Below, piece after piece: positions 33,104 through 43,132 of a stretch of 64,000 nt of DNA (its first letter is position 1; each line of letters begins with the position of its first letter). The DNA comes from Bacteroides bouchesdurhonensis. GTDB lineage: Bacteria > Bacteroidota > Bacteroidia > Bacteroidales > Bacteroidaceae. Under the pieces are notes generated by a model. The model searched no databases and was not told the DNA's origin. It saw only the letters and a list, made by a program, of their open reading frames with translations. A program made the position numbers and the translations under genes. Location: positions 3,450,577 through 3,514,576 of the forward strand of contig NZ_LT707006.1 in NCBI RefSeq assembly GCF_900155865.1, written 5' to 3'.

Positions 33104-34849
33104 ATGGTAATCAAAAATTTATTTTTTTTTACACTCGCTGTATTATTCATATCCTGCAATCGGGATGAGGTTGTCGTTGCAGAATCCGGACAAGCCCCAG
33201 TGATTGAACTCGATAGTGAAGACGGTATCTATGCAGTCAAGATTGGCCGGGAACTGGTCATCGCACCGACTTACCGGTACGCAGACCATGCCTTGTTTGC
33301 CTGGACCATAGAGGGGAAACTGATTTCCACAGACCCGACCCTGAAATACACGTGGGATGAATCGGGGGAGGTCTTTATTACGCTGCGGGTGGACAACGAA
33401 AACGGTCATGCCGAAGAAGAGGTGAAAGTGGAAGTGAGGGATTTGTTGCCCCCGGCCATCAATCTGTATGTGCCGGCCAAAGGATTGAAAGTACAAAAAG
33501 GCATAGAGAATACCCTGACTGCCGTGATTGCCCATCGCGACCTTGCCGGTTTCAAGGTGGAATGGGTACGTGCAGGGGTTGTGGTATCCACCGATACGAC
33601 CTATACGTTTAAGGAAAATCAGGTGGGAGTTTTTCCGATTACCATAACAGCATCCAACGAGGATGGTGAAACCAAGAAAGAGTTGGAGATAGAGGTGGTC
33701 GAGAATATGCCTTATGAGGTTGTTTTCCCTGCCCCGTCTTATGAGCAGTCTGTTTCCACACGCTATACGTTTGCCGGGCGACCAGTGTTCTTGCGTCCAT
33801 TGCTGGACTATTTCGAGAATCCGCAATACCGCTGGAGCATAGACGGTAAGCCCGTGGAAGGTGAAACCGGTCGGGTGTATAAGTTCACCCCTTCGTCCGC
33901 CGGAGAATACCGGATAACCGTCTCTGTCACCGAAATGCAAAATAGCATATCCGTGGAATCCGCCGTCACCGTAGTTTGCGTGAACGGGTCGGAATCTTCC
34001 GGATATCGTGCTGCTTCAGGTGCGAGTTCGGCCTATTCCAACAGAGTGTATGAATATACGCCGGCTCCCGGACAATTCATCAACGAAACCAATACTGGTG
34101 GTTTTACCGGTAGCGAATCGACCCGAGAAGCGGCCGTCGAATATGCTTCCAAGCGTATTGCCAAGCAAAGTTATGTATCTCTCGGCTCCTTTGGCGGTTA
34201 CATCATAGTAGGGTTTGACCACAGCATTCAGAATAAGGGTGGATATGATTTTGCTATTCAGGGCAATGCCTTTGATTCTTCCAATGAACCGGGGATAGTG
34301 TGGGTGATGCAGGATGTCAACGGCAATGGACTTCCCGATGATGAGTGGTACGAACTGCGGGGCAGCGAAACAGGGAAACCCACCACCATTCAAGATTATG
34401 AGGTGACCTATTTCCGACCGGCCTCGGATGGTTCACACACTTATTGGATTGACAATTTGGGAAACACTGGCTGGGTCGATTTCAATGCCTACCACACGCA
34501 ACCTTACTATTATCCGTTGTGGATTACGGCCGACTCCTACACTTTGTACGGTACTCGACTATTGCCACGCAATTCACAAAGTCCATCCACAGGTTACTGG
34601 AGTAACTCTCCTTATGACTGGGGGTATGTGGATAATTGCGGTTCCGATATGTTGGCTGGTGATTCGTATGACGGTTCTGGACAGAAAAACGGATTCAAAA
34701 TATCTAATGCCATGTATCACGACGGCTCTCCGGTAAATCTCCAATACATCGACTTCATAAAAGTTCAGAATGGAGCCTTGGCTAAAAGCGGCGTTTTAGG
34801 AGAAATCTCTACCGAAGTATTTTCGTTCCAAGATTTAAACATAAAGTAA
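33104..34849 (+). CDS. Surface lipoprotein with PKD-like domains, 581 aa
   Basis: The signal ends in a lipobox (LFISC, Cys near residue 18). Then come three Ig/PKD-like units of about 85 residues, each with a pattern such as FAWTIEGKLIS, VFITLRVDNENGHAEE and YRWSIDGKPV. A C-terminal 250-residue beta-rich domain follows (YIIVGFDHSIQNKGGYDFAIQGNAFD, DVNGNGLPDDEWYELRGSE). DVNGNGLPDDEW looks like a calcium-binding loop. It has the build of cell-surface binding lipoproteins. Its place between the riboswitch and btuGB suggests capture of B12 or corrinoid-bearing protein, which is inference. Confidence 0.78.
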   Translation: MVIKNLFFFTLAVLFISCNRDEVVVAESGQAPVIELDSEDGIYAVKIGRELVIAPTYRYADHALFAWTIEGKLISTDPTLKYTWDESGEVFITLRVDNENGHAEEEVKVEVRDLLPPAINLYVPAKGLKVQKGIENTLTAVIAHRDLAGFKVEWVRAGVVVSTDTTYTFKENQVGVFPITITASNEDGETKKELEIEVVENMPYEVVFPAPSYEQSVSTRYTFAGRPVFLRPLLDYFENPQYRWSIDGKPVEGETGRVYKFTPSSAGEYRITVSVTEMQNSISVESAVTVVCVNGSESSGYRAASGASSAYSNRVYEYTPAPGQFINETNTGGFTGSESTREAAVEYASKRIAKQSYVSLGSFGGYIIVGFDHSIQNKGGYDFAIQGNAFDSSNEPGIVWVMQDVNGNGLPDDEWYELRGSETGKPTTIQDYEVTYFRPASDGSHTYWIDNLGNTGWVDFNAYHTQPYYYPLWITADSYTLYGTRLLPRNSQSPSTGYWSNSPYDWGYVDNCGSDMLAGDSYDGSGQKNGFKISNAMYHDGSPVNLQYIDFIKVQNGALAKSGVLGEISTEVFSFQDLNIK

Positions 34850-34872
34850 AAAACAATAATAACATATTACAA

Positions 34873-36972
34873 ATGAAACCAATCAATTTTAACTTGCTGT
34901 TCGGCCTTTTCTTCGGTATTTTGGCTGTCGGCTGTTCCGATAAGAACGAAATTCCAGTTGATGCTGATGATAATTTCATCACATCCGTGGTACTGAGTGT
35001 GAATGATAAGACATATGATGCTGTCATTGAGAACAACACAATTACGATGACTGTACCATACACAGTTTCTCTTGATGGAGCAAAGGCATCTTTCATTTAC
35101 ACACCTTCTGCAAAGATATTCCCTGATCCAACATCCATAACTGATTGGAACACTGAACGTACTTTCCGTGTTACTTCTTTTAATGGAGCTACCAATGACT
35201 ATACTTATGTTGTTGTGAAGGATGAGATAAGAAGTGAGGGTGATGTAGAACTGAAAAAAAACTCAGAAGTAGCTGCTTTTATTGAATCTGGCGTTACAAT
35301 CATAAAAGGTAATCTTATTATTGGTTCGGACGCAGAAAATGCAGAAAATATCAGTGATATTTCTGGACTTAGTATTATTAAAGAAGTCGAAGGAACCATC
35401 ACAATAAAGAACAGCTATACCGGTGGAACGCTGACCGGTTTGGACAACATTACCAAAATCGGCGGTTTGTCGATTGGTTCGGAGGAAAACCCGGCTGCGA
35501 ACGAAACGCTGGAGATGGTCTCCATGACCAAATTGAACGAGGTAACGGGCAATATCCATGTGTACAACAATGGTGTAAAATTCGTTCAGTTTGATCTGCT
35601 AAAAGCTATTGAGGGTGATTTTGTTATCAGTTCGTCCACATTGACAACGCTTCAAATACCCGAACTGATAAACGTCGGAGGGGCATTAAACATTTTCGGT
35701 ATGGGTAAAGGTGCAATTAGCACATTGGTATTTCCCAAAGTACAGACTGTTAAAAATTCGTTAAGCATTAATGAGATTTCGACTTTAAAATCTATCTCTT
35801 TCCCTGAGCTTATTGAAACAGGAAGTATTAATTTTTCATCTTTGCCTATCGAGTTTGAAAAATTATCAATGCCCAAACTTTCTGTTGTTAATGGAGATTG
35901 TTTTATTATTTCGAACTATATTCAAGGAGATTTGTTTTCCACTACAGGAAATGTTTCTCTTACTAATCTTGATGAAATGTCGAATCTGGCAACCGTAACA
36001 GGCCTTCTTTCAATTTGTTATTTCTATGAACTTTCATCATTATCAAATCTTAAAAACTTAAAAAGAATAGGATCGTTAAAATTAGAGAAGCTAATAAGTT
36101 GTTCTTCTCCTATAGACATTAGTGATGCTGTTTTTTCTAATGAAGATTCAGAGGAATCCATTATACGCATCTCGGAATGTAAGAAACTACAAAAACTTAT
36201 AACGAAAGATGATCTTTCGAATGTTTCTATTTATATTGATGCCTGGGCGAATAACTATGTTGATTTCAATTTTAAAAAGGTAAAGAATTTATCATACATA
36301 ACACCAGACAAAAAAGTTTTTACCCTTCCAATTGAAGAGGTACACGGCGACTTTTATTTTGGTGCAGGGATGAAATCTGGCATCGTTGCAAATAATCTCA
36401 AATTTGTTGACGGCTATATGCATCTCAAAATTAATATGATGGCATCAAACTTAGAATTTTCAAAACTTGAAAAAATTGGCGGTCAATTTTTTATGGAGGG
36501 GGCACTTAATACTCCTAAAATGGTTCATAATTTTAGTAATTTAAAATCGATTTGTTGCAATTCAAATCCATCATATGCAAAAGAAGGTAAGTGGTCAACC
36601 AACGACCTTCCATATGGAGGATTAGATATCCGTTCTACAACCACTTATGAGCTTTTTCCTGTGCTTGAAAAAGTTGGAGGAGCGGGAATAACGATTCATG
36701 GATTTTCCGCTTTCTCATGCCCTGAATTAGTCTCTATAGCTGGATCTTTAAGTGCAGATGCTGCTTCCAAATTAACATCTTTTGATATGCCGAAGCTTAA
36801 AAGTTTATCAGGAGTGAATTTCGTTAAGCTTACTTCTTTTTCTGATTTTTCTATATTTGAGCCTTTTATCAAGGATAATCAAATTACTGAACCAAATTGG
36901 ATTGTAAGTGGCTGCAAATACAACCCCACCTACCAAGACATGATAGACGGGAAGTACAAGCCCGCTGAATAG
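34873..36972 (+). CDS. Surface lipoprotein with leucine-rich, receptor-L-like repeats
   Basis: A 699-residue lipoprotein (MKPINFNLLFGLFFGILAVG, lipobox AVGC). Residues 35-115 are a DUF5018-like Ig unit (ITSVVLSVNDKTYDAVI, RTFRVTSFNGATNDYTYVV). The rest is an array of about 25-residue repeats with NLIIGSDAENAENISDISGL and related wording, like the receptor L domain or LRR solenoids. The GC content drops from about 36000 on, with AT-rich codons unlike btuG and btuB, a sign that this gene was recruited or has diverged fast. Surface binding is likely; the ligand is unknown. Confidence 0.75.
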   Translation: MKPINFNLLFGLFFGILAVGCSDKNEIPVDADDNFITSVVLSVNDKTYDAVIENNTITMTVPYTVSLDGAKASFIYTPSAKIFPDPTSITDWNTERTFRVTSFNGATNDYTYVVVKDEIRSEGDVELKKNSEVAAFIESGVTIIKGNLIIGSDAENAENISDISGLSIIKEVEGTITIKNSYTGGTLTGLDNITKIGGLSIGSEENPAANETLEMVSMTKLNEVTGNIHVYNNGVKFVQFDLLKAIEGDFVISSSTLTTLQIPELINVGGALNIFGMGKGAISTLVFPKVQTVKNSLSINEISTLKSISFPELIETGSINFSSLPIEFEKLSMPKLSVVNGDCFIISNYIQGDLFSTTGNVSLTNLDEMSNLATVTGLLSICYFYELSSLSNLKNLKRIGSLKLEKLISCSSPIDISDAVFSNEDSEESIIRISECKKLQKLITKDDLSNVSIYIDAWANNYVDFNFKKVKNLSYITPDKKVFTLPIEEVHGDFYFGAGMKSGIVANNLKFVDGYMHLKINMMASNLEFSKLEKIGGQFFMEGALNTPKMVHNFSNLKSICCNSNPSYAKEGKWSTNDLPYGGLDIRSTTTYELFPVLEKVGGAGITIHGFSAFSCPELVSIAGSLSADAASKLTSFDMPKLKSLSGVNFVKLTSFSDFSIFEPFIKDNQITEPNWIVSGCKYNPTYQDMIDGKYKPAE

Positions 36973-36997
36973 ATAACCAAACAATAAATTTTCTGCC

Positions 36998-37039
36998 AAT
37001 CCTCGGTATGCTTGCCGTAAGGTAAGACTACCGGGGATT
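36998..37039 (+). promoter_or_regulatory. btuG: Hairpin in front of btuG
   Basis: AATCCTCGGT (36998-37007) pairs with ACCGGGGATT (37030-37039) and an inner CTTGCC/GGTAAG stem stacks on it. It ends 18 bases before the btuG start and lacks a T run. It may stabilise the mRNA or tune btuG translation. Confidence 0.45.
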
Positions 37040-37057
37040 AACTATAAAAACAACGGT

Positions 37058-38137
37058 ATGACCCATCACCAATTGAAATATCTGCTATGGAGCGTAGTTG
37101 TCGGAGCGACACTATCCTTAACCGCCTGCATGAAGTGGGACTACGGCGATGCCGTGGAGGATTTCAACGCCACGGGAGCCGGACTGTTCATTACCAACGA
37201 GGGCAACTTCCAGTACGGCAACGCCTCGCTGAGCTACTACGACCCAGAGACCAAACAGGTGCAGAACGAGGTCTTCTTCCGTGCCAACGGCATGAAGCTC
37301 GGCGACGTGGCACAGTCGATGACCATCTACGACAACAAGGGCTGGGTCGTGGTGAACAACTCCCACGTGATTTTCGCCATCGACCTGAACACCTTCAAGG
37401 AGGTGGGACGCATCGAGAATCTGACCTCCCCGCGCTATATCCATTTCCTGAGCGACGAGAAAGCCTATGTCACCCAACTGTGGGACAACCGCATCTTCAT
37501 TATAAATCCGCGAACGTATGAAATCACCGGGCATATCCAAGTGCCGGACATGACGATGGAAAGCGGCTCGACGGAGCAGATGGTGCAGTACGGCAAATAC
37601 GTCTATTGCAACTGTTGGAGTTACCAGAACCGTATCATCAAAATCGACACCGAGACCGACCAAGTTGTCGATGAACTGAAAATCGGCATCCAGCCCACAT
37701 CGTTGGTCATGGACAAGTATAACAAGATGTGGACGATTACCGACGGCGGCTACGAGGGCAGCCCCTACGGTTACGAAGCCCCCTCGCTCTACCGCATCGA
37801 CGCCGAGACCTTCACTGTGGAGAAGCAGTTCAAGTTCAAGTTGGGCGACTGGCCCTCGGAGGTGCAGCTCAACGGCGACAGGGACAAACTCTACTGGATT
37901 AACAAAGACATCTGGTGCATGGACGTGACGGCGAGCCGTGTGCCGGTGCGCCCGTTCCTCGAATACAGCGGTACGATTTATTACGGCTTGACGGTGAACC
38001 CCGCTAACGGGGAGGTGTACATCGCTGATGCCATCGACTACCAACAGCAGGGCATGATATACCGCTACTCACTTGACGGCGAACTGATTGATGAATTTTA
38101 TGTTGGGATTATCCCTGGTGCATTTTGTTGGAAATAA
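37058..38137 (+). CDS. btuG: BtuG surface B12-binding lipoprotein
   Basis: A 359-residue lipoprotein (lipobox LTAC near residue 24) that folds as a seven-bladed YncE-like beta propeller: ITNEGNFQYGNASLSYYDPE, IFAIDLNTFKEVGRIEN, IFIINPRTYEITGHI, IIKIDTETDQVVDEL, LYRIDAETFTVEKQF and GEVYIADAIDYQQQG are blade repeats. BtuG proteins sit on BtuB as a lid, bind cobalamin very tightly and pass it to the barrel. The gene is directly followed by btuB, the standard order. GC is higher than in the gene before it, which suggests separate histories. Confidence 0.93.
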   Translation: MTHHQLKYLLWSVVVGATLSLTACMKWDYGDAVEDFNATGAGLFITNEGNFQYGNASLSYYDPETKQVQNEVFFRANGMKLGDVAQSMTIYDNKGWVVVNNSHVIFAIDLNTFKEVGRIENLTSPRYIHFLSDEKAYVTQLWDNRIFIINPRTYEITGHIQVPDMTMESGSTEQMVQYGKYVYCNCWSYQNRIIKIDTETDQVVDELKIGIQPTSLVMDKYNKMWTITDGGYEGSPYGYEAPSLYRIDAETFTVEKQFKFKLGDWPSEVQLNGDRDKLYWINKDIWCMDVTASRVPVRPFLEYSGTIYYGLTVNPANGEVYIADAIDYQQQGMIYRYSLDGELIDEFYVGIIPGAFCWK

Positions 38138-38150
38138 GAAAGGAGGCAAT

Positions 38151-40241
38151 ATGAAAAGACTATATCTGTTATTCGCTTTGGCGGCATGTCTCCCCACGGC
38201 ACTTTTTGCGCAGCAGACGGAAAGCAAAAAGCGGTCAGGCTGGCATCTCACCATACCGGAAGTCACGGTCATCGGACATCGGCCGATGAAAGAAATCGGC
38301 GTGCAGAAGACGAAGTTCGATTCACTCGCACTGAAAGAGAACATCGCCCTCTCAATGGCGGACATCCTGACATTCAACTCGTCCGTGTTTGTCAAAAGCT
38401 ACGGCCGCGCCACGCTCTCGACCGTTGCCTTCCGCGGCACGTCGCCCAGCCATACGCAGGTGACGTGGAACGGGATGCGCATCAACAACCCCATGCTCGG
38501 CATGACCGACTTTTCTACTATCCCGTCCTACTTCATCGACCAAGCGTCGCTGCTGCACGGCACTTCGTCGGTGAACGAAACGGGCGGCGGACTGGGCGGT
38601 TTAGTCAAGCTCGGCACGGCTCCCGAAGTCGCCGAAGGGTTCAACGCCCAGTACGTGCAGGGCATCGGCTCGTTCAAGACCTTCGACGAGTTCGCTCGCT
38701 TCACCTACGGAAGCAAGCGGTGGCACGGCTCTACCCGTGCGGTCTATTCTTCCTCGCCTAACGATTACAAGTACACCAACCACGACAAGAAGATAAATAT
38801 CTACGACGAGGACAAGAACATCATCGGGCAGTATCACCCCGTAGAGCGCAACCGAAGCGGTGCGTTCAAGGACCTGCACCTGCTTCAAGAAGTCTATTAC
38901 AACACCCGCAAAGGCGACAAATTAGGCCTGAACGCATGGTATATCAACTCCAACCGGGAACTTCCGATGTTGACGACCGACTACGGAGATGCAACCGACT
39001 TCGAGAACCGCCAGCGGGAACAGACTTTCCGCAGTGTCCTTTCGTGGGATCATATCAAAAGCAATTGGAAACTTGGCGTGAAAGGCGGTTACATACACAC
39101 ATGGATGGCCTACGACTACAAGCGTGAGGTCGCACCTGATAACTGGGCGTCGATGACCCGTTCGCGCAGCAAGGTAAATACGTTCTACGGGCAGGCTGAA
39201 GGTGAATACAGTCCAACAAAACGTTGGTTTTTCACCGCTAACGTATCGGCTCACCAGCATTTGGTACGCAGTGAGGACAAGAATATCATTTTGCAGGACG
39301 GAGGCAAGGCCATCGTGGGCTATGACAAAGGACGCGTGGAACTTTCCGGCTCCGTATCTGCCAAGTGGCAACCGATAGACCGGCTTGGCATGTCGGTTGT
39401 GTTGCGAGAAGAAATGTACGGTTCCGAGTGGGCTCCACTTATACCGGCTTTTTTTATTGACGGCATCATTTCTCCGAAAGGGAATGTGATGCTCAAAGCT
39501 TCTGTTTCACGCAATTACCGTTTCCCGACGCTGAATGACCTCTATTTCCTGCCCGGTGGCAATCCCAATCTGAGAAACGAGCATGGTTTCAGCTACGATG
39601 CAGGTGTAAGTTTCGAGGTCGGCAAAGAAAATGCCTATAAGTTGAACGGCGGCGTGAACTGGTTCGATTCCTACATCGACGACTGGATTATCTGGCTGCC
39701 CACCACCAAAGGATTCTTTTCGCCCCGCAACGTGAAGAAGGTACACGCCTACGGCATCGAGGTCAAAGCGAACCTGGCCGTGCAGCCGGCAAAGGATTGG
39801 CTCATCGACCTGAACGGCTCTTATTCGTGGACACCCTCTATCAACGAGGGCGAGAAAATGTCACCTGCTGACCAGTCGGTGGGCAAACAGCTGCCCTACG
39901 TGCCGGAGCATTCCGCCTCGCTGACAGGACGGTTGTCGTGGCGGTCGTGGGCGTTCCTTTACAAGTGGGCGTTCTACTCGGAGCGTTTCACCATGTCAAG
40001 CAACGACTACACGCTGACAGGACACCTGCCCGAATATTTCATGAGCAACGTCTCCTTGGAGAAAAACCTGTTTTTCAAACCGGTGGACGTTCAATTGAAA
40101 TTTGCAGTCAATAATCTCTTCAACGAGGACTACCTTTCGGTGCTCTCGCGCCCCATGCCCGGTATCAACTTCGAACTGTTCATCGGCATCACCCCGAAGT
40201 TCGGAAAAAATAAGAAGAAATCCGTAAATACAAATTTGTAA
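38151..40241 (+). CDS. btuB: BtuB TonB-dependent cobalamin receptor
   Basis: A 696-residue outer-membrane receptor. The ATG at 38151 follows AAAGGAGG at good distance and gives a signal peptide (MKRLYLLFALAACLPTALFA); longer in-frame starts overlap btuG. The plug domain follows (PEVTVIGHRPM as TonB-box region, MADILTFNSSVFVKSYGRAT, VAFRGTSPSHTQVTWNGMRINNP), then a 22-strand barrel ending in an aromatic residue pattern (FELFIGITPKFG). It takes cobalamin from BtuG across the outer membrane using TonB energy. The gene lies 13 bases after btuG and 4 before btuF. Confidence 0.95.
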   Translation: MKRLYLLFALAACLPTALFAQQTESKKRSGWHLTIPEVTVIGHRPMKEIGVQKTKFDSLALKENIALSMADILTFNSSVFVKSYGRATLSTVAFRGTSPSHTQVTWNGMRINNPMLGMTDFSTIPSYFIDQASLLHGTSSVNETGGGLGGLVKLGTAPEVAEGFNAQYVQGIGSFKTFDEFARFTYGSKRWHGSTRAVYSSSPNDYKYTNHDKKINIYDEDKNIIGQYHPVERNRSGAFKDLHLLQEVYYNTRKGDKLGLNAWYINSNRELPMLTTDYGDATDFENRQREQTFRSVLSWDHIKSNWKLGVKGGYIHTWMAYDYKREVAPDNWASMTRSRSKVNTFYGQAEGEYSPTKRWFFTANVSAHQHLVRSEDKNIILQDGGKAIVGYDKGRVELSGSVSAKWQPIDRLGMSVVLREEMYGSEWAPLIPAFFIDGIISPKGNVMLKASVSRNYRFPTLNDLYFLPGGNPNLRNEHGFSYDAGVSFEVGKENAYKLNGGVNWFDSYIDDWIIWLPTTKGFFSPRNVKKVHAYGIEVKANLAVQPAKDWLIDLNGSYSWTPSINEGEKMSPADQSVGKQLPYVPEHSASLTGRLSWRSWAFLYKWAFYSERFTMSSNDYTLTGHLPEYFMSNVSLEKNLFFKPVDVQLKFAVNNLFNEDYLSVLSRPMPGINFELFIGITPKFGKNKKKSVNTNL

Positions 40242-40245
40242 CAAT

Positions 40246-41385
40246 ATGAAAGCATTGAAAAATCTGAGCCTGATATTGCTGCTTGTACTGACATTCACAG
40301 GCTGCCATGATAAGAGTTCCAAACTTGCCGATTTCAACCGAACGGCCTATACACCTGAATACGCTTCGGGGTTTAACATAAAAGGTGCTGACAGCAGAAA
40401 GAGCGTATTGGTTACCGTCACGAACCCTTGGCAGGGAGCCGACAGCATTACCACGTGCCTGTTCATCGCCCGTGACGGCGAAGCCGCTCCCGAAGATTTC
40501 ACCGGTCAGGTACTCAACGGGAATGCCGGACGCATCGTCTGCATGTCTTCGACCCATATCGCCATGCTTGACGCGATCGGCGAAACGGGGCGCGTGGTCG
40601 GGGTATCGGGTATCGACTACATTTCCAATCCCGATATTCAGGCACGACGCGACAGCGTCGGCGACGTGGGCTATGAGGGGAACATTAACTATGAGCTGCT
40701 GCTCTCGCTCGATCCCGACCTCGTACTGCTTTACGGCGTGAACGGGGCCAGCTCGATGGAAGGGAAACTGAAAGAACTGAACATCCCGTTCATGTATGTC
40801 GGCGATTACCTGGAAGAGTCGCCGCTGGGCAAAGCCGAATGGCTGGTGGCATTGGCGGAGGTTGCAGGAAAACGGACAGAGGGAGAGAAAGTGTTTGCCG
40901 AGATTCCGGTTCGCTATAACGCTTTGAAAAAGCGAGTAACCGATGCAGCCATCGATGCCCCTTCAGTGATGCTCAACACGCCTTACGGCGACAATTGGTT
41001 CATGCCCTCGACCGAAAGCTATGTCGCCCGGTTGATCAAAGATGCCGGAGGCGATTACATCTACAAGAAGAACACGGGAAACGCTTCCGCGCCCATCGAC
41101 CTCGAAGAGGCGTATCTGCTGGCCTCGCAAGTCGATATGTGGCTGCATGTGGGTATGGCGAACACGCTCGACGAACTGCGAGCCGCCTGCCCGAAGTTCA
41201 CCGACACCCGGTGCTTCCGCAACGGATACGTCTATAACAACAACGCCCGCACGAATGCCGCCGGCGGCAACGACTACTACGAGTCGGCCGTGGTGAATCC
41301 CGACCTCGTGCTACGAGACCTCGTAAAGATATTCCACCCCGAACTGGTCGCAGAAGATTTCGTCTATTACAAGCAATTGAAATAA
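40246..41385 (+). CDS. btuF: BtuF-like cobalamin-binding lipoprotein
   Basis: A 379-residue ABC-transporter substrate-binding protein with a lipobox (FTGC). The typical cluster A-II wording is present: NAGRIVCMSSTHIAMLDAIG, VVGVSGIDYISNPDIQ, VGYEGNINYELLLSLDPDLVLLYG and later GGDYIYKKNTGNASAPIDLEEAYLLASQVDMWLHVG. It binds B12 released by BtuB in the periplasm and hands it to BtuCD. The next gene starts at the base after its stop codon, so the transporter is translated as a unit. Confidence 0.92.
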   Translation: MKALKNLSLILLLVLTFTGCHDKSSKLADFNRTAYTPEYASGFNIKGADSRKSVLVTVTNPWQGADSITTCLFIARDGEAAPEDFTGQVLNGNAGRIVCMSSTHIAMLDAIGETGRVVGVSGIDYISNPDIQARRDSVGDVGYEGNINYELLLSLDPDLVLLYGVNGASSMEGKLKELNIPFMYVGDYLEESPLGKAEWLVALAEVAGKRTEGEKVFAEIPVRYNALKKRVTDAAIDAPSVMLNTPYGDNWFMPSTESYVARLIKDAGGDYIYKKNTGNASAPIDLEEAYLLASQVDMWLHVGMANTLDELRAACPKFTDTRCFRNGYVYNNNARTNAAGGNDYYESAVVNPDLVLRDLVKIFHPELVAEDFVYYKQLK

Positions 41386-42366
41386 ATGCGCTCCCGTTCC
41401 GTCCTATTATTTACCGCACTGGCTGCCCTCACCCTCTTCCTGTTTCTGCTGGATTTGGCGGTGGGGGCTGTCGCCGTGCCGCTCGGCGATGTTTGGGCGG
41501 CCCTGACGGGTGGCGATTGTCCGCGAGCGACGGCGAAAATCATACTGAATATCCGACTGATTAAGGCGGTGGTCGCGTTGCTGGCCGGAGCCGCCCTGTC
41601 GGTCAGCGGTCTTCAGATGCAGACCCTCTTCCGCAATCCCCTTGCCGGGCCTTACGTGCTCGGTATCAGTTCGGGCGCGAGCCTCGGCGTGGCACTCGTC
41701 GTACTTGCCGGTGTCGGCTCGTCGATAGGCATCGCTGGGGCGGCATGGCTCGGAGCGGCAATCGTGTTGGTTGTCATCGCCGCCGTCGGACACCGCATCA
41801 AAGATATCATGGTAATTCTGATTCTCGGCATGATGTTCTCGTCGGGAATCGGTGCGGTCGTCCAAATATTGCAGTATGTTGCCAACGATGAATCCTTGAA
41901 AATGTTCGTCATCTGGACGATGGGATCGCTCGGCGACGTGACCTTCAATCAGCTTGCGGTACTCATCCCGTCGATTATCGCCGGATTGTTGTTGGCCGTA
42001 ATCACCATCAAGCCGCTCAACCTGCTGCTGTTCGGCGAGGAGTATGCCGTGACGATGGGGCTGAACGTCCGTCGCTCACGCGGACTGCTGTTCCTCTCCA
42101 CGACGTTGCTGGCCGGCACGGTGACCGCCTTTTGCGGTCCGATAGGTTTCATCGGGCTGGCCATGCCCCACGTCACGCGGATGCTGTTCCGCAACAGTGA
42201 CCATCGGGTGCTCGTGCCGGGCACCGTTCTTTCGGGTGCTTCCGTGCTGCTGCTTTGCGACCTCGTTTCCAAACTGTTCACCCTGCCGATCAACGCCATC
42301 ACCGCGCTGCTGGGAATCCCCATCGTGGTGTGGGTGGTCTTGCGCAATAAATCCGTTACGGCATGA
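41386..42366 (+). CDS. btuC: BtuC-like cobalamin ABC permease
   Basis: A 326-residue FecCD/BtuC-family permease with about ten membrane helices. Family markers are RLIKAVVALLAGAALSVSGLQMQTLFRNPLAGPYVLGISSGASLG near residues 50-95 (read as consecutive short motifs), LGMMFSSGIGA, and GFIGLAMPHVTRMLF near residue 250, the helix that meets the ATPase. It forms the inner-membrane channel. The gene overlaps btuD by 4 bases. Confidence 0.94.
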   Translation: MRSRSVLLFTALAALTLFLFLLDLAVGAVAVPLGDVWAALTGGDCPRATAKIILNIRLIKAVVALLAGAALSVSGLQMQTLFRNPLAGPYVLGISSGASLGVALVVLAGVGSSIGIAGAAWLGAAIVLVVIAAVGHRIKDIMVILILGMMFSSGIGAVVQILQYVANDESLKMFVIWTMGSLGDVTFNQLAVLIPSIIAGLLLAVITIKPLNLLLFGEEYAVTMGLNVRRSRGLLFLSTTLLAGTVTAFCGPIGFIGLAMPHVTRMLFRNSDHRVLVPGTVLSGASVLLLCDLVSKLFTLPINAITALLGIPIVVWVVLRNKSVTA

Positions 42367-43118
42367 TAGAATTACACGATTTATCCATAGGCTACGGGGA
42401 TCGAACCTTGCTCAGCGAGGTAGAAGCCACAATCGAAAAGGGCAAACTGACAGCCCTAATCGGCCGCAACGGTACGGGCAAATCGACGCTGCTCCGGGCT
42501 ATTGCCGGGCTGAACCGCCGTTATTCCGGTCGAATCCTGCTCGACGGACGCCCCGCCGCCGATACGCGAACCGCAGAGATGGCCCGAACGCTGGCGTTCG
42601 TCACGACCGAGCGCACACGCATCGCCAACCTCAAATGCGAGGACGTCGTGGCTATCGGCCGCGCACCCTATACCAATTGGATAGGAAGGATGCAGAAGGC
42701 CGACACGGAAATCGTTATGCGGTCGCTCGCCTCGGTAGGCATGGAGGACTATGCGGAACGCACGATGGACAGGATGTCGGACGGCGAGTGCCAGCGCATC
42801 ATGATCGCGCGGGCGTTGGCGCAGGATACACCGATTATTCTGCTCGACGAACCCACCTCGTTCCTCGATATGCCCAACCGCTATGAATTGTGTACGCTGC
42901 TGGCACAGCTGGCACACGACGAAGGGAAATGTATCCTGTTTTCGACCCACGAACTCGATATCGCCATGTCGCTCGCCGATGCGATAGCCCTTATCGACCC
43001 GCCCCGACTGGTATGCTTGCCCACCGAAGAGATGCGCCGGAGCGGCTGCATCGAACGGCTGTTCCGCAATAAATGCGTGACGTTCGATACTGCGACAGGT
43101 GTGGTAAAAGTCCGATAA
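42363..43118 (+). CDS. btuD: BtuD-like cobalamin ABC ATPase
   Basis: A 251-residue ABC ATPase: Walker A GRNGTGKST (residues 37-45), Q-loop region FVTTERTRIANLK, signature MSDGECQR (in place of LSGGQ), Walker B IILLDEPTSFLD and the switch His in STHELDIA. It powers B12 import with BtuC. The last 28 residues (MRRSGCIERLFRNKCVTFD and on) are repeated with changes in a remnant at 45220-45353, so a second btuD once lay 2 kb downstream. Confidence 0.94.
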   Translation: MIELHDLSIGYGDRTLLSEVEATIEKGKLTALIGRNGTGKSTLLRAIAGLNRRYSGRILLDGRPAADTRTAEMARTLAFVTTERTRIANLKCEDVVAIGRAPYTNWIGRMQKADTEIVMRSLASVGMEDYAERTMDRMSDGECQRIMIARALAQDTPIILLDEPTSFLDMPNRYELCTLLAQLAHDEGKCILFSTHELDIAMSLADAIALIDPPRLVCLPTEEMRRSGCIERLFRNKCVTFDTATGVVKVR

Positions 43119-43132
43119 ACAATGATCCGCAT

